Part shown: positions 45,001 to 57,240 of the stretch, in pieces | Layout: every line of letters starts with the position of its first letter | Numbering within the stretch: position 1 is the stretch's first letter | Notes under the pieces: generated by a model | The model's input: the letters and a program-made list of their open reading frames with translations, nothing else | The model's database searches: none | Told to the model about the DNA's origin: nothing | NCBI GenBank assembly: GCA_902729315.2 | Contig: LR746270.1 | Location: 5,545,721 to 5,609,720, forward strand | Source: Spirodela intermedia | Lineage: Eukaryota; Streptophyta; Magnoliopsida; Alismatales; Araceae | DNA: 64,000 nucleotides | Direction of reading: 5' to 3' | Position numbers and translations under genes: made by a program

Positions 45001-48000
45001 TCCATACTTTCACTAATTTGTCAAGAAAAATCACCTAAATATATTTATCTTAAAAGTTTATATTTCTTTCTAAGATCGCCCCAAGTTTCCTGGTACGTAG
45101 GGGTTTAAGAAATGACATCGTTCGTATAACAAGGTTCTAACAATGAGCTGATTAAACGCGTCTCCGCCTTCATCACTATACTAGACTCCGGGAGAAGAAA
45201 GAGGAAGACAGGCCCAGCAGTCACCGGGAAGAGAGTAAAGGCCTGATGACACCCGGGGCGCCCGTGGTGAGAAAGGAGAGCTATCAAGTGCTGCTAACCA
45301 CTGCTTGTACAGAGAGGAGCGGACTCCCAGGCGATGCAAGGCCAGCTAGCCGGCGTTTAACCGGGATGAAAGAAGGACGTCGTACCTTGCAAACTAATGG
45401 CACGATCACGTCCCCCCATATGTTTGACGTTTTGCTGTGTTGATCTGAGGGCTCGCAGCTCTTGGGAAATCACTTCTCGCATAGATTCCTTTTGAGTTTC
45501 TGCACTAGTGTAGGCGTGCATCTGTTGTGCATGCGTTGATATCCGGAGAAGTAGCGTCTTCTTCTCTCTCATTGTAGCGAGAAGACGAGAGAGGGAGAGA
45601 CAGAGACTTGACGTAGTTGTTAGACAAACGAAAGGGCTCTTTGACCTCCGAGAACAACTAATATCACGCAAGAGAAAATGTCTCACAGTCAAAATTTTCA
45701 GCGTGCATCTCGTCATAATTTTATTCATACTTTATTAAACACGCATTCTTCATAATCCTTATTCTTCATTCATAATTTTTATTTCAAAATAAAAAATCCC
45801 TCCATCTATCTTAATATGGGTGCTGATAATTTTGGTCGGGATGATGGATTGGGGGTTGGATCTGCATGCTCATGTTGGAGAAGTGACGGGAGATGTGAGA
45901 GACGTACGTTATCAACAGCGAAAGGTGTCGCGTCAGTTCGGTGTGTATGGATGGACGTACGGACGACAGGACTCCCCGAAAGAGACAGCCCCCCTTCGCC
46001 TTACCACTCCCACCATCCCCTTTCAGAGCTCCAGTAAGGGCGTCCCCGGAGAATGGCAACCATATTAAGAACGTGAGATGAAACCCATTCCTCTTCCCCT
46101 GCCCTAGCTTTCACACGGCAGATCTCTCTCACCCTCTCTCTCTTCTCTCTGACTCACTCCCTCCCTCACTCCCTCACGCTCGCTCCCTCGCTCTCTGGCC
46201 AGAAAAGAAGAGTCAGGTTTGGCCGAGTGCCATTAAGTCTGAGACTGTGCATAGAAATAAGAGAATTCAAACCCCTTGCCCTCTTGGACTCCATTAAATA
46301 AGCGCCTTCCCCACTGCACACATTATTATTACTATCATCACCGACTGAATCGTGACTACTGCATTGCAGCTCTATCTGTACCTCAGACACTTCAATTCAA
46401 GGCTTCCCAACTCCCATGCGTGCACTTTTAGAGAAATAGAGAGAGAGATAGAGAGGAACCTATTGAGAGCCTCGGGACAGTAAAAGCAGGCTGGTAAATT
46501 GTAAGAGCCGGTGAAAACATGAAAGGAGCTGGGCATCCTGGGGAAGGAATAGATAGGGTGGGAGCTTACAGGAACTGGATGAACAGAGACCTGGTTGACG
46601 TGAATGACGAAGCAGAAATATATATAACAAAAACAGAAGGCTCTGGCACAGCTTTGGGGAGCCAACGGACGGCTTCAGCCTGTACAGACGGTCTTCAATG
46701 TGAGAACATCGAGGTCCTCGCCTTTTATTCAGTCAGAAGAAGAAGACGAGAAGAATCGGTTGATATTTTCTCATATGTACATATTTATGGGTAAAATTTA
46801 CAAAGGATCTATTTCCTTTCAAGAGGCTTCATATGCATGTTCGAAGAAACGGCTCGCGCGATCGTCATCATCATGCAGCGGCAAGAAGAGGAAGCCACTC
46901 CTGGCTACCCTCGTGGTGCTCTGGTCAATGCTCTGGCTACAGAGACGGAGCTGCCATTGCAACAACTGCCCTGCTGCGTCTACCTTCGTCAGGCCAGGTC
47001 GGTTTTCTCGGATAGAATTAGCTGAGAGGGGAGAGAGAGAGAAAGCGTAATCAGCTTGATTGTGGGGCTTTATAGTGAAAAACGATCCTTCAAAACAATC
47101 AAAGGGATTTCTTACTACCGTCAAAAAAAAACTTTGGGTTATTGCCAGAAATGCAATGGTGAACACCTCTTACGAGGTTTTAGTCTATTAAAGGCACGGT
47201 TTATTTTCTAGTCCCTCTATCCAGATCGCGGAATTATCTCCATGGTATTTAGCTAGGGCGAGGAGAACTGGAGTTAATAAGACAGTTCGCTCTACGTGCC
47301 TAACTAAGACAAGGATAAGTACAATCCTAATTATAAGCAAAATAGATCCAAAATAGGCTTCTATTGCGTTCATTGCTTTAAGCCAAAGTCTTAATTTCTG
47401 TTTTCTCTCCAACGTCAAAGGTAAGTTAGAGGTCACGCGATAATTTATTTGGCATGTTGGCAAGATGCTCGCCATAATAATTATGATATTGGTTCAACGG
47501 CAGAATTGTGCTAAACTATGAGGGAATTAATAGCCAAATCAGGTGAAAGCTTCTAACCACTGGAATCAATGTAGGAATGAGAAAATTTCTCTTAGAGAAA
47601 AAAGTCCAGTTCACTAAGTTTATCCTGCACCTTGGTAAGTCATCAAATGATCAAATGATGTCCTCAAAAGGACTAATCCTCAAGGTAGTAGGTCCCTAAG
47701 TTGAGTGATAACTAGAAAGTGAAGTGATGTGTCATTGTTGTTTGATGAAACCAGACAACCAGGGTTAGGCATGCAACCCTAAAGACTGTTATTTCCCTCA
47801 ATATATTAACACTCATCTTAGTATAAGTCCTGAGTTTCTTGAAAGGACTTTACTATTTAAGCCAGATAAATGAGCATAAGAATCATCATGTCCAATCTCT
47901 AACAAGTTTGAATTACTTAAATAGTATCGTAGAATTTCATTTAGTCTAATTATTAGGATAGCCTCGATCTAACCACATACATCTTAACTTATTCACATGG

Positions 48001-48490
48001 AACTCGAATAAAGGGTAAAATCTCCCATGGATCAGTGCCCTTTGAACTTGTCCACGTCTGTAGAACTTGTTAGGGCTCGATCAATGGCCCTAACGTAAAT
48101 ACTACACAGCAAATTTTCCGCCATACCTCGAAACTCGATCCGCGCGGAAAAAGGCTAGAGTTGGAGATCACTAGAACTCGCCCCTCGGGATTCTCAAAGT
48201 CAAGCCCCCACTCGACGGCGAACACCGTCCAACGGTGGAGATTCGGTCCTGTTGGGGGACATAAATCTAAGAAGTCTCCGCTTGAGGAACTGAATGAAGT
48301 ATTAACTACACGCGGGAATAAATTAATCAGTAAATAATTAATTATTAATGTGGAAAAGGGGGGGCCACGGCATAGTGCTGTGCTGGTTCGTGAGAACAGG
48401 TGCCTTGTATCTCTTCCCTGCTAGCGAACGGTGATCTCCGTCCCCCGTTTCCCTTATGAGGACGCAGTTTTTGTGCGATTCAACTCGGGT
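42012..48490. other. Intergenic, no gene recognised
   Basis: Unique-looking sequence of mixed composition. Frames of 60-123 codons occur on both strands but overlap, lack splice-consistent neighbours and show no family motif. Pyrimidine-rich patches near 46120-46195 (CTCTCT and CTCCCT) are low complexity. I cannot exclude non-coding RNA genes. Confidence 0.4.
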
Positions 48491-48497
48491 TTGTATT

Positions 48498-48503
48498 TAT
48501 AAA
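48498..48503 (+). promoter_or_regulatory. Candidate TATA box for MIR166
   Basis: TATTTATAAATA at 48494-48505, about 420 bp upstream of the microRNA hairpin on the same strand. Plant MIR genes use RNA polymerase II promoters, so this is the best visible candidate, but other starts are possible. Confidence 0.4.
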
Positions 48504-48668
48504 TATCGGGCGTGCGGAGGCTCTGTTGTGTTGTAATCATTTCCTCCATCATCACCACTGCCTTCCCAAGCTGCATCTCTGCTCCACTTCCCACCTCGCC
48601 TTCCCATGAAGTGTATAGGCAGTCAAGTGGGACGAAGAGAGAAGAAGAGATAGATAGCGAGCGAGGGA

Positions 48669-48671
<3 letters not shown>

Positions 48672-48762
<91 letters not shown>

Positions 48763-48797
48763 GAGGAGAGGAGAGAGGAGAGAGAGAGGGAGAGGGA

Positions 48798-48853
<56 letters not shown>
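48672..48853. repeat. (GA)n microsatellite upstream of MIR166
   Basis: About 180 bp of nearly pure GA with GGGAGA interruptions, ending about 70 bp before the hairpin. It would lie in the 5' part of the primary transcript if the TATA box at 48498 is used. The long Arg-Glu and Leu-Ser frames across it are artefacts. Confidence 0.95.
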
Positions 48854-48859
<6 letters not shown>

Positions 48860-48925
48860 GAGGGAGAGAGAGATGTATACAGCTAGGCAGAGAAAGATGT
48901 AAGCAGGAGGCTTTCTTCATTGAGG

Positions 48926-48946
48926 GTAATGTTGCCTGGCTCGAGG
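48926..48946 (+). ncRNA. miR166 star strand
   Basis: On the 5' arm of the hairpin, opposite the mature strand with about 2-nt offset ends. It differs from the common star sequence at two positions (A to T near its start, and GTTGCC for GTTGTC). Confidence 0.8.
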
Positions 48947-49028
48947 CACGGTTCTCCTCTTTCATCTGTCTCTCTATTTCCATCGCCCTCTCTCTCTGGA
49001 GAAGGAGATCGAAGGAGAGAGATCTGCC

Positions 49029-49049
49029 TCGGACCAGGCTTCATTCCCC
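49029..49049 (+). ncRNA. miR166: Mature miR166
   Basis: Exact match to the conserved plant sequence as I know it; starts with T (U), as expected for AGO1 loading, although miR166 is known to be held preferentially by AGO10. Confidence 0.92.
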
Positions 49050-49060
49050 CCAATCACAGC

Positions 49061-50640
49061 ATCCTTCCCGTCATCGCCATCCTCTTAGCGTTCTCCCCTA
49101 AGATCCACAGCCGTGAGTTATTCTGTCTCCCTTCTCCCTCCTCTTCCCAGGAAGAGACCTCGTACACCTCCAAAGTCTTCGTTTCTTGGAGATCATTCCC
49201 AAAAAAACGTATTTTTGGTAAGATTTTTGATAGGGAGGTCCGAAAGCAATCAAGGAACCACCACGGAGGGGCCGCAGCAGATTGGAGTAATGATGAAAGT
49301 TCGTATTGGCTTTCGCTTCCGACGAACTTACCATGAGCATATTGGCCTAATGATGTTGGTGCATAACTTGTTCGTTACCTAAAAGTATTCCCTTCTTTTT
49401 TACTTCTCTCGTACTTTTCTTCCACCTGCTATCCTTCTCTTGGCACATGGGAGCTGAAGTTACGTCAGACCCTTTTATTCGGTTACCTTTTCCCGATTAG
49501 AATCTGTGAGTTGCTCTCTCTCACACTCTGGCCACTCTGCCTAACGCTCCCACCCTCCATCCCGAATTTTTTAATAATAAAACTAATCCAAGAAACCACA
49601 TTTCCTCGTCAGCGTGAGGCCGAAGATGATGGACATGCAAGGCAAGCTTCTAACGGTTGTTTCATCGTACAATCAGGAGCTTGATCCTGGATTGTTTTCT
49701 TCGCTCTCTCTCTCTTTCTCCTTTCCATCCCCCCCCCCTGGTGGCCGTCCTTCTGTCTTCCTTTCTTTGGTTCCGATTGCCACTTTAATTGCACCAGGCT
49801 GACCCAGAAGGAAGAACAAAACAGAATCTACTTGAATTGTGTTCATTGTCTTTTTTAGCATCTTCCTCACCGCTGCCTTCTGTAAGCATATGTTGTATTC
49901 TTCTCCCTTGCACTACTTTTGGAGGTTGTTTACTGCTTATCTATGGTAACTGAACTGTCTTCTTTGATTAATTCATCTTGTTCGTGCACAATAAATCTAC
50001 GATGTTTTCTGTAGCAAAGAGCTTACGAATATGCTTTAGTTTCCCTGATAAACCAAGTTTCAATATTTAAAACGCATTTTTTCCAATAGCTCAGTCAGTT
50101 TTAAAATTTTCCCTTTTCTTTTTAGTAAACTCGTCGTAGCTTTAAAATGTCCCTACTTTAAAATTGGAACGAATGCAAAATCCTTGTTCTCGTTGATCTT
50201 GGTATTCCGAATCTGATTAGTTCCCTTAGTTTCAATGAGATCATAAGACGATCAATTAAGTTTTACTAGGTTTAGAAAGCTTTTCCCAGTCCTGTCCTGT
50301 CTTGATGGATGCGTCTGGGATCATCAATCACTCACGATCATCGCAGAGGAGGGAGAACGAGGCTGTCAATCATTATTTAAGGAGCGTCATGTCAAGTCTC
50401 TCTTGCAAAAGGGACGGATCGACATCTTTTTGAATAGATGAAAAGAGGAGGTCTAGGTTTTAGGGTTGCAGAGAAATTTAAACATCACTAATTGCAAATT
50501 TAAATACCACATGTAGTTTTTCAGGCCAAGAAGACTGCAAAAACCCCTGACATATTAGTTTTCTTTGGCAACAGAATCTTAAACCAAGCTGGAAAAGTTC
50601 AAGTTTTCTTTACTCGAGCAACAGCTCTTCCATCCTCCCC
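49061..50640. other. Downstream of MIR166, no further gene seen
   Basis: Probably includes the rest of the primary MIR166 transcript. Short frames only; one pyrimidine-rich patch at 49703-49740. No second microRNA of a family I know was found. Confidence 0.4.
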
Positions 50641-50641
50641 T

Positions 50642-50644
<3 letters not shown>

Positions 50645-50709
<65 letters not shown>

Positions 50710-50723
50710 ACTCACTCACTCAC
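50645..50723. repeat. (CT)n followed by (CACT)n microsatellite
   Basis: About 58 bp of pure CT then CACTCACTCACTCACTCACT. Confidence 0.95.
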
Positions 50724-53700
50724 TGGGCAAATTTGTGTTATCCGAAACATGGTACGTTCGTGGAGTTGAGAATAAAGTTGACTTTCTTCATTCCTTCATC
50801 TGAGTTCCGTTTTCTAGTGCATGCCCTCCTTACGTGTTCAAAGGCTTAGGACACCTACCGGTCAGTGGATCAATATTTTTAATGTATCTCCAACTTGACC
50901 CTTGGAATTTGGTGTTTCTTTCTGCTCTTTCCACTTCTGGCTTCTGCCCAATCTAGCGTTCGAAATAATCTTCAGCGCTGTGTTCTGTGCTATTTACGTT
51001 GGAAAGCTTGGCATTTTGTGCTTACCTCTCCGTTAAAAGCCTCCCCATTCTTTCGTCGTATCCTTTTCTTTGTGCTCCCCTGTACTCTTTTGTGGACACA
51101 TTCTCTTTCTTTAACCACATCTGACGTCGTCTAAATACTGGAAGAGGAAAAAAGTTATCTACAGATCAAATATTGTTAGAGTAAAAACTTAATATAGTCC
51201 GGATTACAGCTCACCAATCTGTACGACGTGAAGTAGGAAAGAAGAAATGGATCAACTCACAACAAGAACATCAATTCACAACAGCTCATCGACGCAGGTG
51301 ATGACAAAAGCTTCTCTAGATGAAACAAAAATACAGAACTCTCACTAAGAACACAAAAAATAAAAATCTTTGATCTTAGCCCTCCAATCATTCACCCGAC
51401 CCAACAACAGATCTCCTCATGAAACCTCTTCTAACCTGTTTAAATGAAGAGAACGGTCTGGATATTATCTTTCATCGGCTCAAAACGGTCTGAATATTAT
51501 CGGCTGTTTCTGTTGCTCTCGGTCCGCGCACAAATGAATCGTTTCGTCCGTGAGAATCCCTTCGCTCCCACAAACGATAGCCTTCTCCTCTCCTACATTT
51601 AATGCAGTCATTAATGAGCCGTCTAAAAAGATGAGTCACATTAATAACAAGTCTACTGTTGTATATGCATCTCTACCGGATGATGCACTAGCACTACTCT
51701 TCAAGAATAGAGGACCGTTCAAAACAATATACCGTCTCCAGCACATTCTTAGAAAATGCATGAGAGTGTCTGCTGATTTATGTGAGAGTACTAGCGCCAA
51801 ATTATAATAAGTCACTGGCTCGTAAAATATCCTTAGCTCGGAGAAGTATCCTTCCAAAGTAAGGATTTAGGGGAGTCTTATTTCACAAACCCTATGGCTC
51901 GTCTGCACAAACGATGTATTAATGGTGGGATAATATTTTCAAATCTATCATTTTTAGTGTATAGACTTACCATCATATATTTTAAAATGTTTTAAATATG
52001 TTGAGAGAACTTCGGGTTTCAAATTAGCAATGTCATACAAGATATGCATAAACCGATTATCTCTCATGACAAGGGAAAATAAATAAGATTCTTAAATATA
52101 TGAGCACGCCATTAGTCATTATAATTTTATTTATTATTGAATGAACGGTTCATAACTTTATAGAACTGCGTCCTATTTTGTGCACATGATAGTGGTCGTA
52201 TGTACGCGAGAAGAATAACTCACTTACTGAAACTTAAGAACAAAATAAATCCGGCCAACATGATTCACATCATATGTGCATTGTCATTTAAATGTTTTCT
52301 GAATCAGATAAGTCGACTTGTTGACAATGTTAATGATCTCTTGGAAGAACTTGGTGTTTAAGATCTCATATGGTTGGACTCCAAATACCAACACTTGGGA
52401 TGCCTAGGTTATCTATTTTCTAAAATGCAAAATGCTAGTTTCTGTTGCAGTTTCTATAACAACAAGACTATGTCTACTATCCGAAGAAAGGCAAACTATA
52501 CTCTCAATGCCAAAAACTTATCGTCACAACGTGATTTAAAAAGTCTAATCAGAGAAAGTATCATCTATTTTACCTTTTCTTCTAAAGAACGAAGTCAATT
52601 GTATTTCAGGATATCTTATATGAGCTTGCTTCTTATTCTTTTGGAGTTATAAATATGAGCAAATGAATCAAGTATAAACATGTTAGTCGTCACTCTTTAT
52701 ATGCCACCATTTTCTAAAACCTCCCAAAGGTGTTGTCTTGGACTAGAATATTTTAAAATTTGATGGATCGAAAAATATCTTTCGAATCGAGGATCAACGG
52801 TTTTGAACTGTCAGCCCAACTCAAATCTACGGAGTCGTGATGGTCAAAATTCTTAAATGCTAGTTGGCCTCTTGAACGCCTGGTGGAGACCACACTTGGA
52901 TTTTCTGGAGCTACATGGGCTTGTGAATCAGCCACTTTTGCGGGAAAAAATACAACGCCTTTGTTTGGTTGATTTTACCGACTACTACATACGTGCACCT
53001 CCATTCGATCAAATGGGCCGTTTTTTATTCAGACAGGGCAGGCTCTGGCAAGGGCGTCTCAGCCAACTCAAGCCCACCACATTGACGGGTCCAACTATCT
53101 ATATGCTCTTGATTCTGTGGGTTGCTGTCGTGTAACTTCTCGTTATTGTAGTATCTCATGTTGTTCCAATAAAACCTCTTTGTCAGTGAGGCGACCATCG
53201 CTAAGCAGTGAAGAGTAAGCTACAAGTTCATTAGATTATTTTTCACCCTGGGCATTTCAAAGCTCCATTTTATATGCTATAACTGGTATCATATGAATAC
53301 TTATCCGAACATAAAAGCATATCAAGTTACTAGGAATTCATAGTTCAGGTTTAAGTGATACAACGTATTTCATTTTGCAGGAAGGTATATTGGAATTGGT
53401 TAATGAGCTAGGATTAACCGTAAACCTGGTTTAGTATGTCCTGATGTTTATCTGTTCTTCATTGTTATTGTCTTTGAAATTAAGTCAAATTTTCAAATCA
53501 TACTGATTAACATATCTGCTAATGGGCTGACCCGGCCTAGAGGTGTGCATCTCTTCTCATATTTTTTAAAACAATTTTCTCTAATGGCGGGATAACTTTC
53601 CATGAACCTTTCTTAACTGCCAAAATAAAGCCCCTGCTTCAACTCTTCCACAAGACAATCTAGAAGTCGGAATATCAGTAACGAGTAACATTCTTTTGTC

Positions 53701-56700
53701 TCCAATCTTTATAATTAATCTTAATTTTTGAAAACTACACATGTATGTGTTTTCATACTTGCTAGTGTGCGTCTAAGATATACCTCCCTATTTTATTTTC
53801 TCACAATGTCCCTACTGACACAAAATTTGAGCCTTATGAAAATCATCGTTCTATGAATTATAAAATCCGTAAAGTATTAATTTGACGGTTTCAATTTACA
53901 CAAAATCATCGAGATAAATTTTATGTAATTTCTAATAAACGACATGGGTTGCAAATCTTGGATCATAGGATAAAGTTATTGTAAACTTATAGGCTATTAT
54001 GTGAATTTTTTTGCGTTGGCTAGCCCACATAAGGCCCAATGGATAAAAATAAACCATTAGTCCCTATTATATCCTTTGCCACATATAGAATTGATTTCCA
54101 CATTTTAATTTTTTTTGATGCTTCACTGCATACCATAATTAAGACGTTATCTTTATCTGTCTATTTAATAATCCGCTGCATTTACAAAAAATTGAGAATA
54201 GATCATGAATTTTAGCTTCTAACTCATAAAATTTAGTAATACGCTCATTCAGTTCGAATAAGAGAATAATTAGTTTCTCAATGGAGAGATGAAGTTCATA
54301 ATAAGAGAGCTTGACAATCCAAATCGAGAAATACAGAAGATAAAGAAACAAACGTGCCAATAAAGACATGTTTGTGTGTTACACCGATCAGTCTAGTGGA
54401 CTCCTAATTGATTAGAGGTTCAACCTAAGTCAATTAAATCATAATGTAACCCAAATCAGTCCAATATTCATAAAATTTGATAGATAGTGGACCTATAAGT
54501 CACCTATAAGTCAGCTTATAACCCAAACTAGCCAGATTTTCGCTCTATTAAGTCATGAGTCACAAAGATGACACTAAAATTCCCAACTTGGGGACAATAT
54601 TTTCTGAAAGCCCAAACTATTGATCGTATTCACAAAACATACACAATATAATAGTGCTTCTAACCCTTTAGATTGTATAAAACTTTGAAGGTAACATAAA
54701 AGTGCCCTGGAAGCACCGCGTGTTTATTTCTGTGTTATTTGAAGTGAACAAAGACTTAAAGTTTAGTGAAGTTCATTGATTATGACCTATTTTCGTATTG
54801 CCACGACTCTTGGCCTAGTAACATCATAATCTAATTCAAGTTGCACGGGTCTGTATGGTGACTTATCGTTATTATTTTCAGAAATGAGGACGCTATGTAA
54901 TATTATAATATCAAAGAGTCTAATTATTATTTCCACATCCATGGACGAGAACTGTATTTATATGTGACACATACAAGTGGAGGCCGTAGCCATCATGGAA
55001 AAGGGGCTACCCTAACTCAGCCCCACCCCCACGTGGCTGTGCTAGGATTTCTCTCGTCAACTATCTCATGCCACCATCTTTCGTACACCAGGTGCTGACA
55101 TAACGAGAAAGGGAGAGAAGAGGGAGGTTGGATCCTTCGGAAGAGTTGAACCATTGGAGTTGGCAATGGATTTGCTCGATGTCAACATCCCACAACCATT
55201 TTATTTTCAAGGGGACGTCGCCGGACAACTACGGGGATTTGTGAGATTCTGACGTTGATATTCCTATGGTTGGCCATTGAACAAAGTACACAAAACGCTC
55301 TCCACATCTCGTCTCCCTTGTCTAGGTTCCGGTCATGACACCCAAGGTCCCCAAATCCCCCTCTTCCCCTCTTAACCTTCGAGGAGGACAACTTTCTTTT
55401 TATCTCTTTAACAACGTCTTGTGCGGTCACATGTGGATGCCGCATCGATATTCTATTATCCGTCCTATGTTTACTACAACTTGCTTCATGTGGCCCTCAA
55501 ATGCCGCGCTAACTGACGTGGCGATTTCTTACAAGTTGGGAAGTTGGGGGCACGAGGTATGGTCTTTCGGTCTGACGGCACGGCTCTTGCCCCTTCAGCC
55601 CCGCCGCTGGGTAGACCCACAACACGCCCGTTAATGAAGTCTGCGGTTAATCTAAGTGTCATCTCTTGCTTGTGCTGGATCGTCGGAGCGTTGACCTCTA
55701 TCCCTGCGTATATATCTATCTTCAACTTCCGAGGCGACAAAGTCCATCTGCGGAGGCAATCTCCGGCCTATTTTATGTTCTATAGCATTGTCCAAGACTC
55801 TCGGTAGACACACGCCTCAATCTTACGACCGCGATGGGGATATAATGCTTAAGCTACTCTTTGCCTCCGTCATCATTTGGCAAGTGGACGATTTTAGCAC
55901 TGACTTGCCCATGAGCACTAACTGCCATGCACCGACAGCTCTTCGAATGCGGTATGTGGTCAAGTCAGACTCTTATCTTTATTTACTTGGCCCTTATCTT
56001 CTCCGTGGGTCGGCAAGCTGCCAACTCCATAGGTTTCGTTGCCTTCTCCGGTGACCCAAGGGGGCACCGCTGGTTGGTGACGCGTCTTCGTCAGCATCCG
56101 GAACCCTAAAACCCATGGTTCAAGCTCTCCCTCCTGTGGACATCCCGTCCCTGGTTGATATCGTCAACCAATCATCGTCTCCCTCACATGTGAACGCTGG
56201 TGTCGATGTTCTCCACCATCTTGCTTATTTAATCCCAGGAGTTAAAGAATACCGAATACGGCATATTCTCCAATCCTCTCCCGTCTCCCTCTCGTACTCC
56301 GAACTTCATGGAGTCGTTCCGTCGAGACGGAGAAACTAAGGCAAGACGCAGACCACCATGGTCTGCAGGCACCATCGATTGAGCTGGCCGAAGAAGACTT
56401 CCATTTAGTTCAGCTGATTGAAGAAAGGGGATTTCTTGTCACCAGCTGATTTGGCCTATTTTGGTCTTTAACAGTTTTAGATGCCGGCGAAGCTCCGCCG
56501 ATTGCTTGTGCGGTCATGAATTTTCATGTTATACGCATGGATCTAAGAAGCAGTGATAGACGGGGTTCTTCATACGTTGCTTTCGACTCTTCTAACCGAG
56601 TATGCTTGAGAACAGAAGGATATCTGTGCTGCTACGTTGTTAAAAGGAACGTAATAAAGTTTACATCGTAGCTGTTGGAATCAAGCGGCGAGTTTCATTC

Positions 56701-57240
56701 GCGTACTGGGAAAACTAATCCAATTTCCGCGGAAGGATTAGGGACGGGTCCTGGAAGGAGAGGGGTAAACTGGGCTGCTCTGCAATATAACGTTGTATTA
56801 GGAGGAAAAAGAAGACCTATGACATTGATCTATAGCCTTGTTTTCCACATCCACATCATATTCGTAGACCGAATCGAAAAAACCCATCTTTATTCTATTG
56901 ATTTATAGAACTATATAGAGATGTAACATGCGTAGACTAATACTCCCCTTCAGAAGGAAATAATATAGAATAAGAACGAAGGGTGCCCCTACGTACGCAC
57001 GGATTTACTCAATAAAGAGTGATAACATCTGTCCATTTCTAACCTAAAAGGAACGTCTTCTTGGGAGCATAAAACTATTCAGGGGAGCTTGTACAATACT
57101 TTTCTTGCTGTTCAATACAGTAAGATAGTGTATTAGCGAAGTATCGTCTTTGCAACACAAAATATTATATAGGATAAAGAATTCCACATACCATCTGATA
57201 GGAAACCTTTCAAAAGATGAAACCTGAACCAACTAGGCAA
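50724..57240. other. Intergenic, no gene recognised
   Basis: Mixed composition, with a somewhat GC-richer island at about 55000-56350 where overlapping frames of 60-99 codons occur on both strands. None shows a family motif or a consistent exon chain, so no gene is called. Confidence 0.4.

Larger units (their letters stand above)
48917..49060 (+). ncRNA. MIR166: MIR166 precursor hairpin
   Basis: The 3' arm at 49029-49049 is identical over 21 nt to plant miR166 (begins TCGGACCAGG, ends TTCATTCCCC). The 5' arm at 48926-48946 (GTAATGTTGCC then TGGCTCGAGG) is the usual star strand with small changes. The arms are complementary, flanking bases extend the stem (TTGAGGG against CCCCAA), and the loop is about 82 nt and pyrimidine/purine rich. 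The mature strand on the 3' arm is the standard MIR166 arrangement. miR166 directs cleavage of class III HD-ZIP transcription factor mRNAs in meristem, leaf polarity and vascular patterning. The single base distinguishing miR165 (C for T near the 3' end) shows that this is 166. Confidence 0.93.

Noticed and set aside
48512-48983. Long Arg-Glu and Leu-Ser frames around the GA tract
   Set aside because: Low-complexity artefacts; the functional feature here is the MIR166 transcript.
55182-55820. Possible gene with frames of 84-99 codons on both strands
   Set aside because: Frames overlap on opposite strands, show no family motif and give no consistent exon chain.
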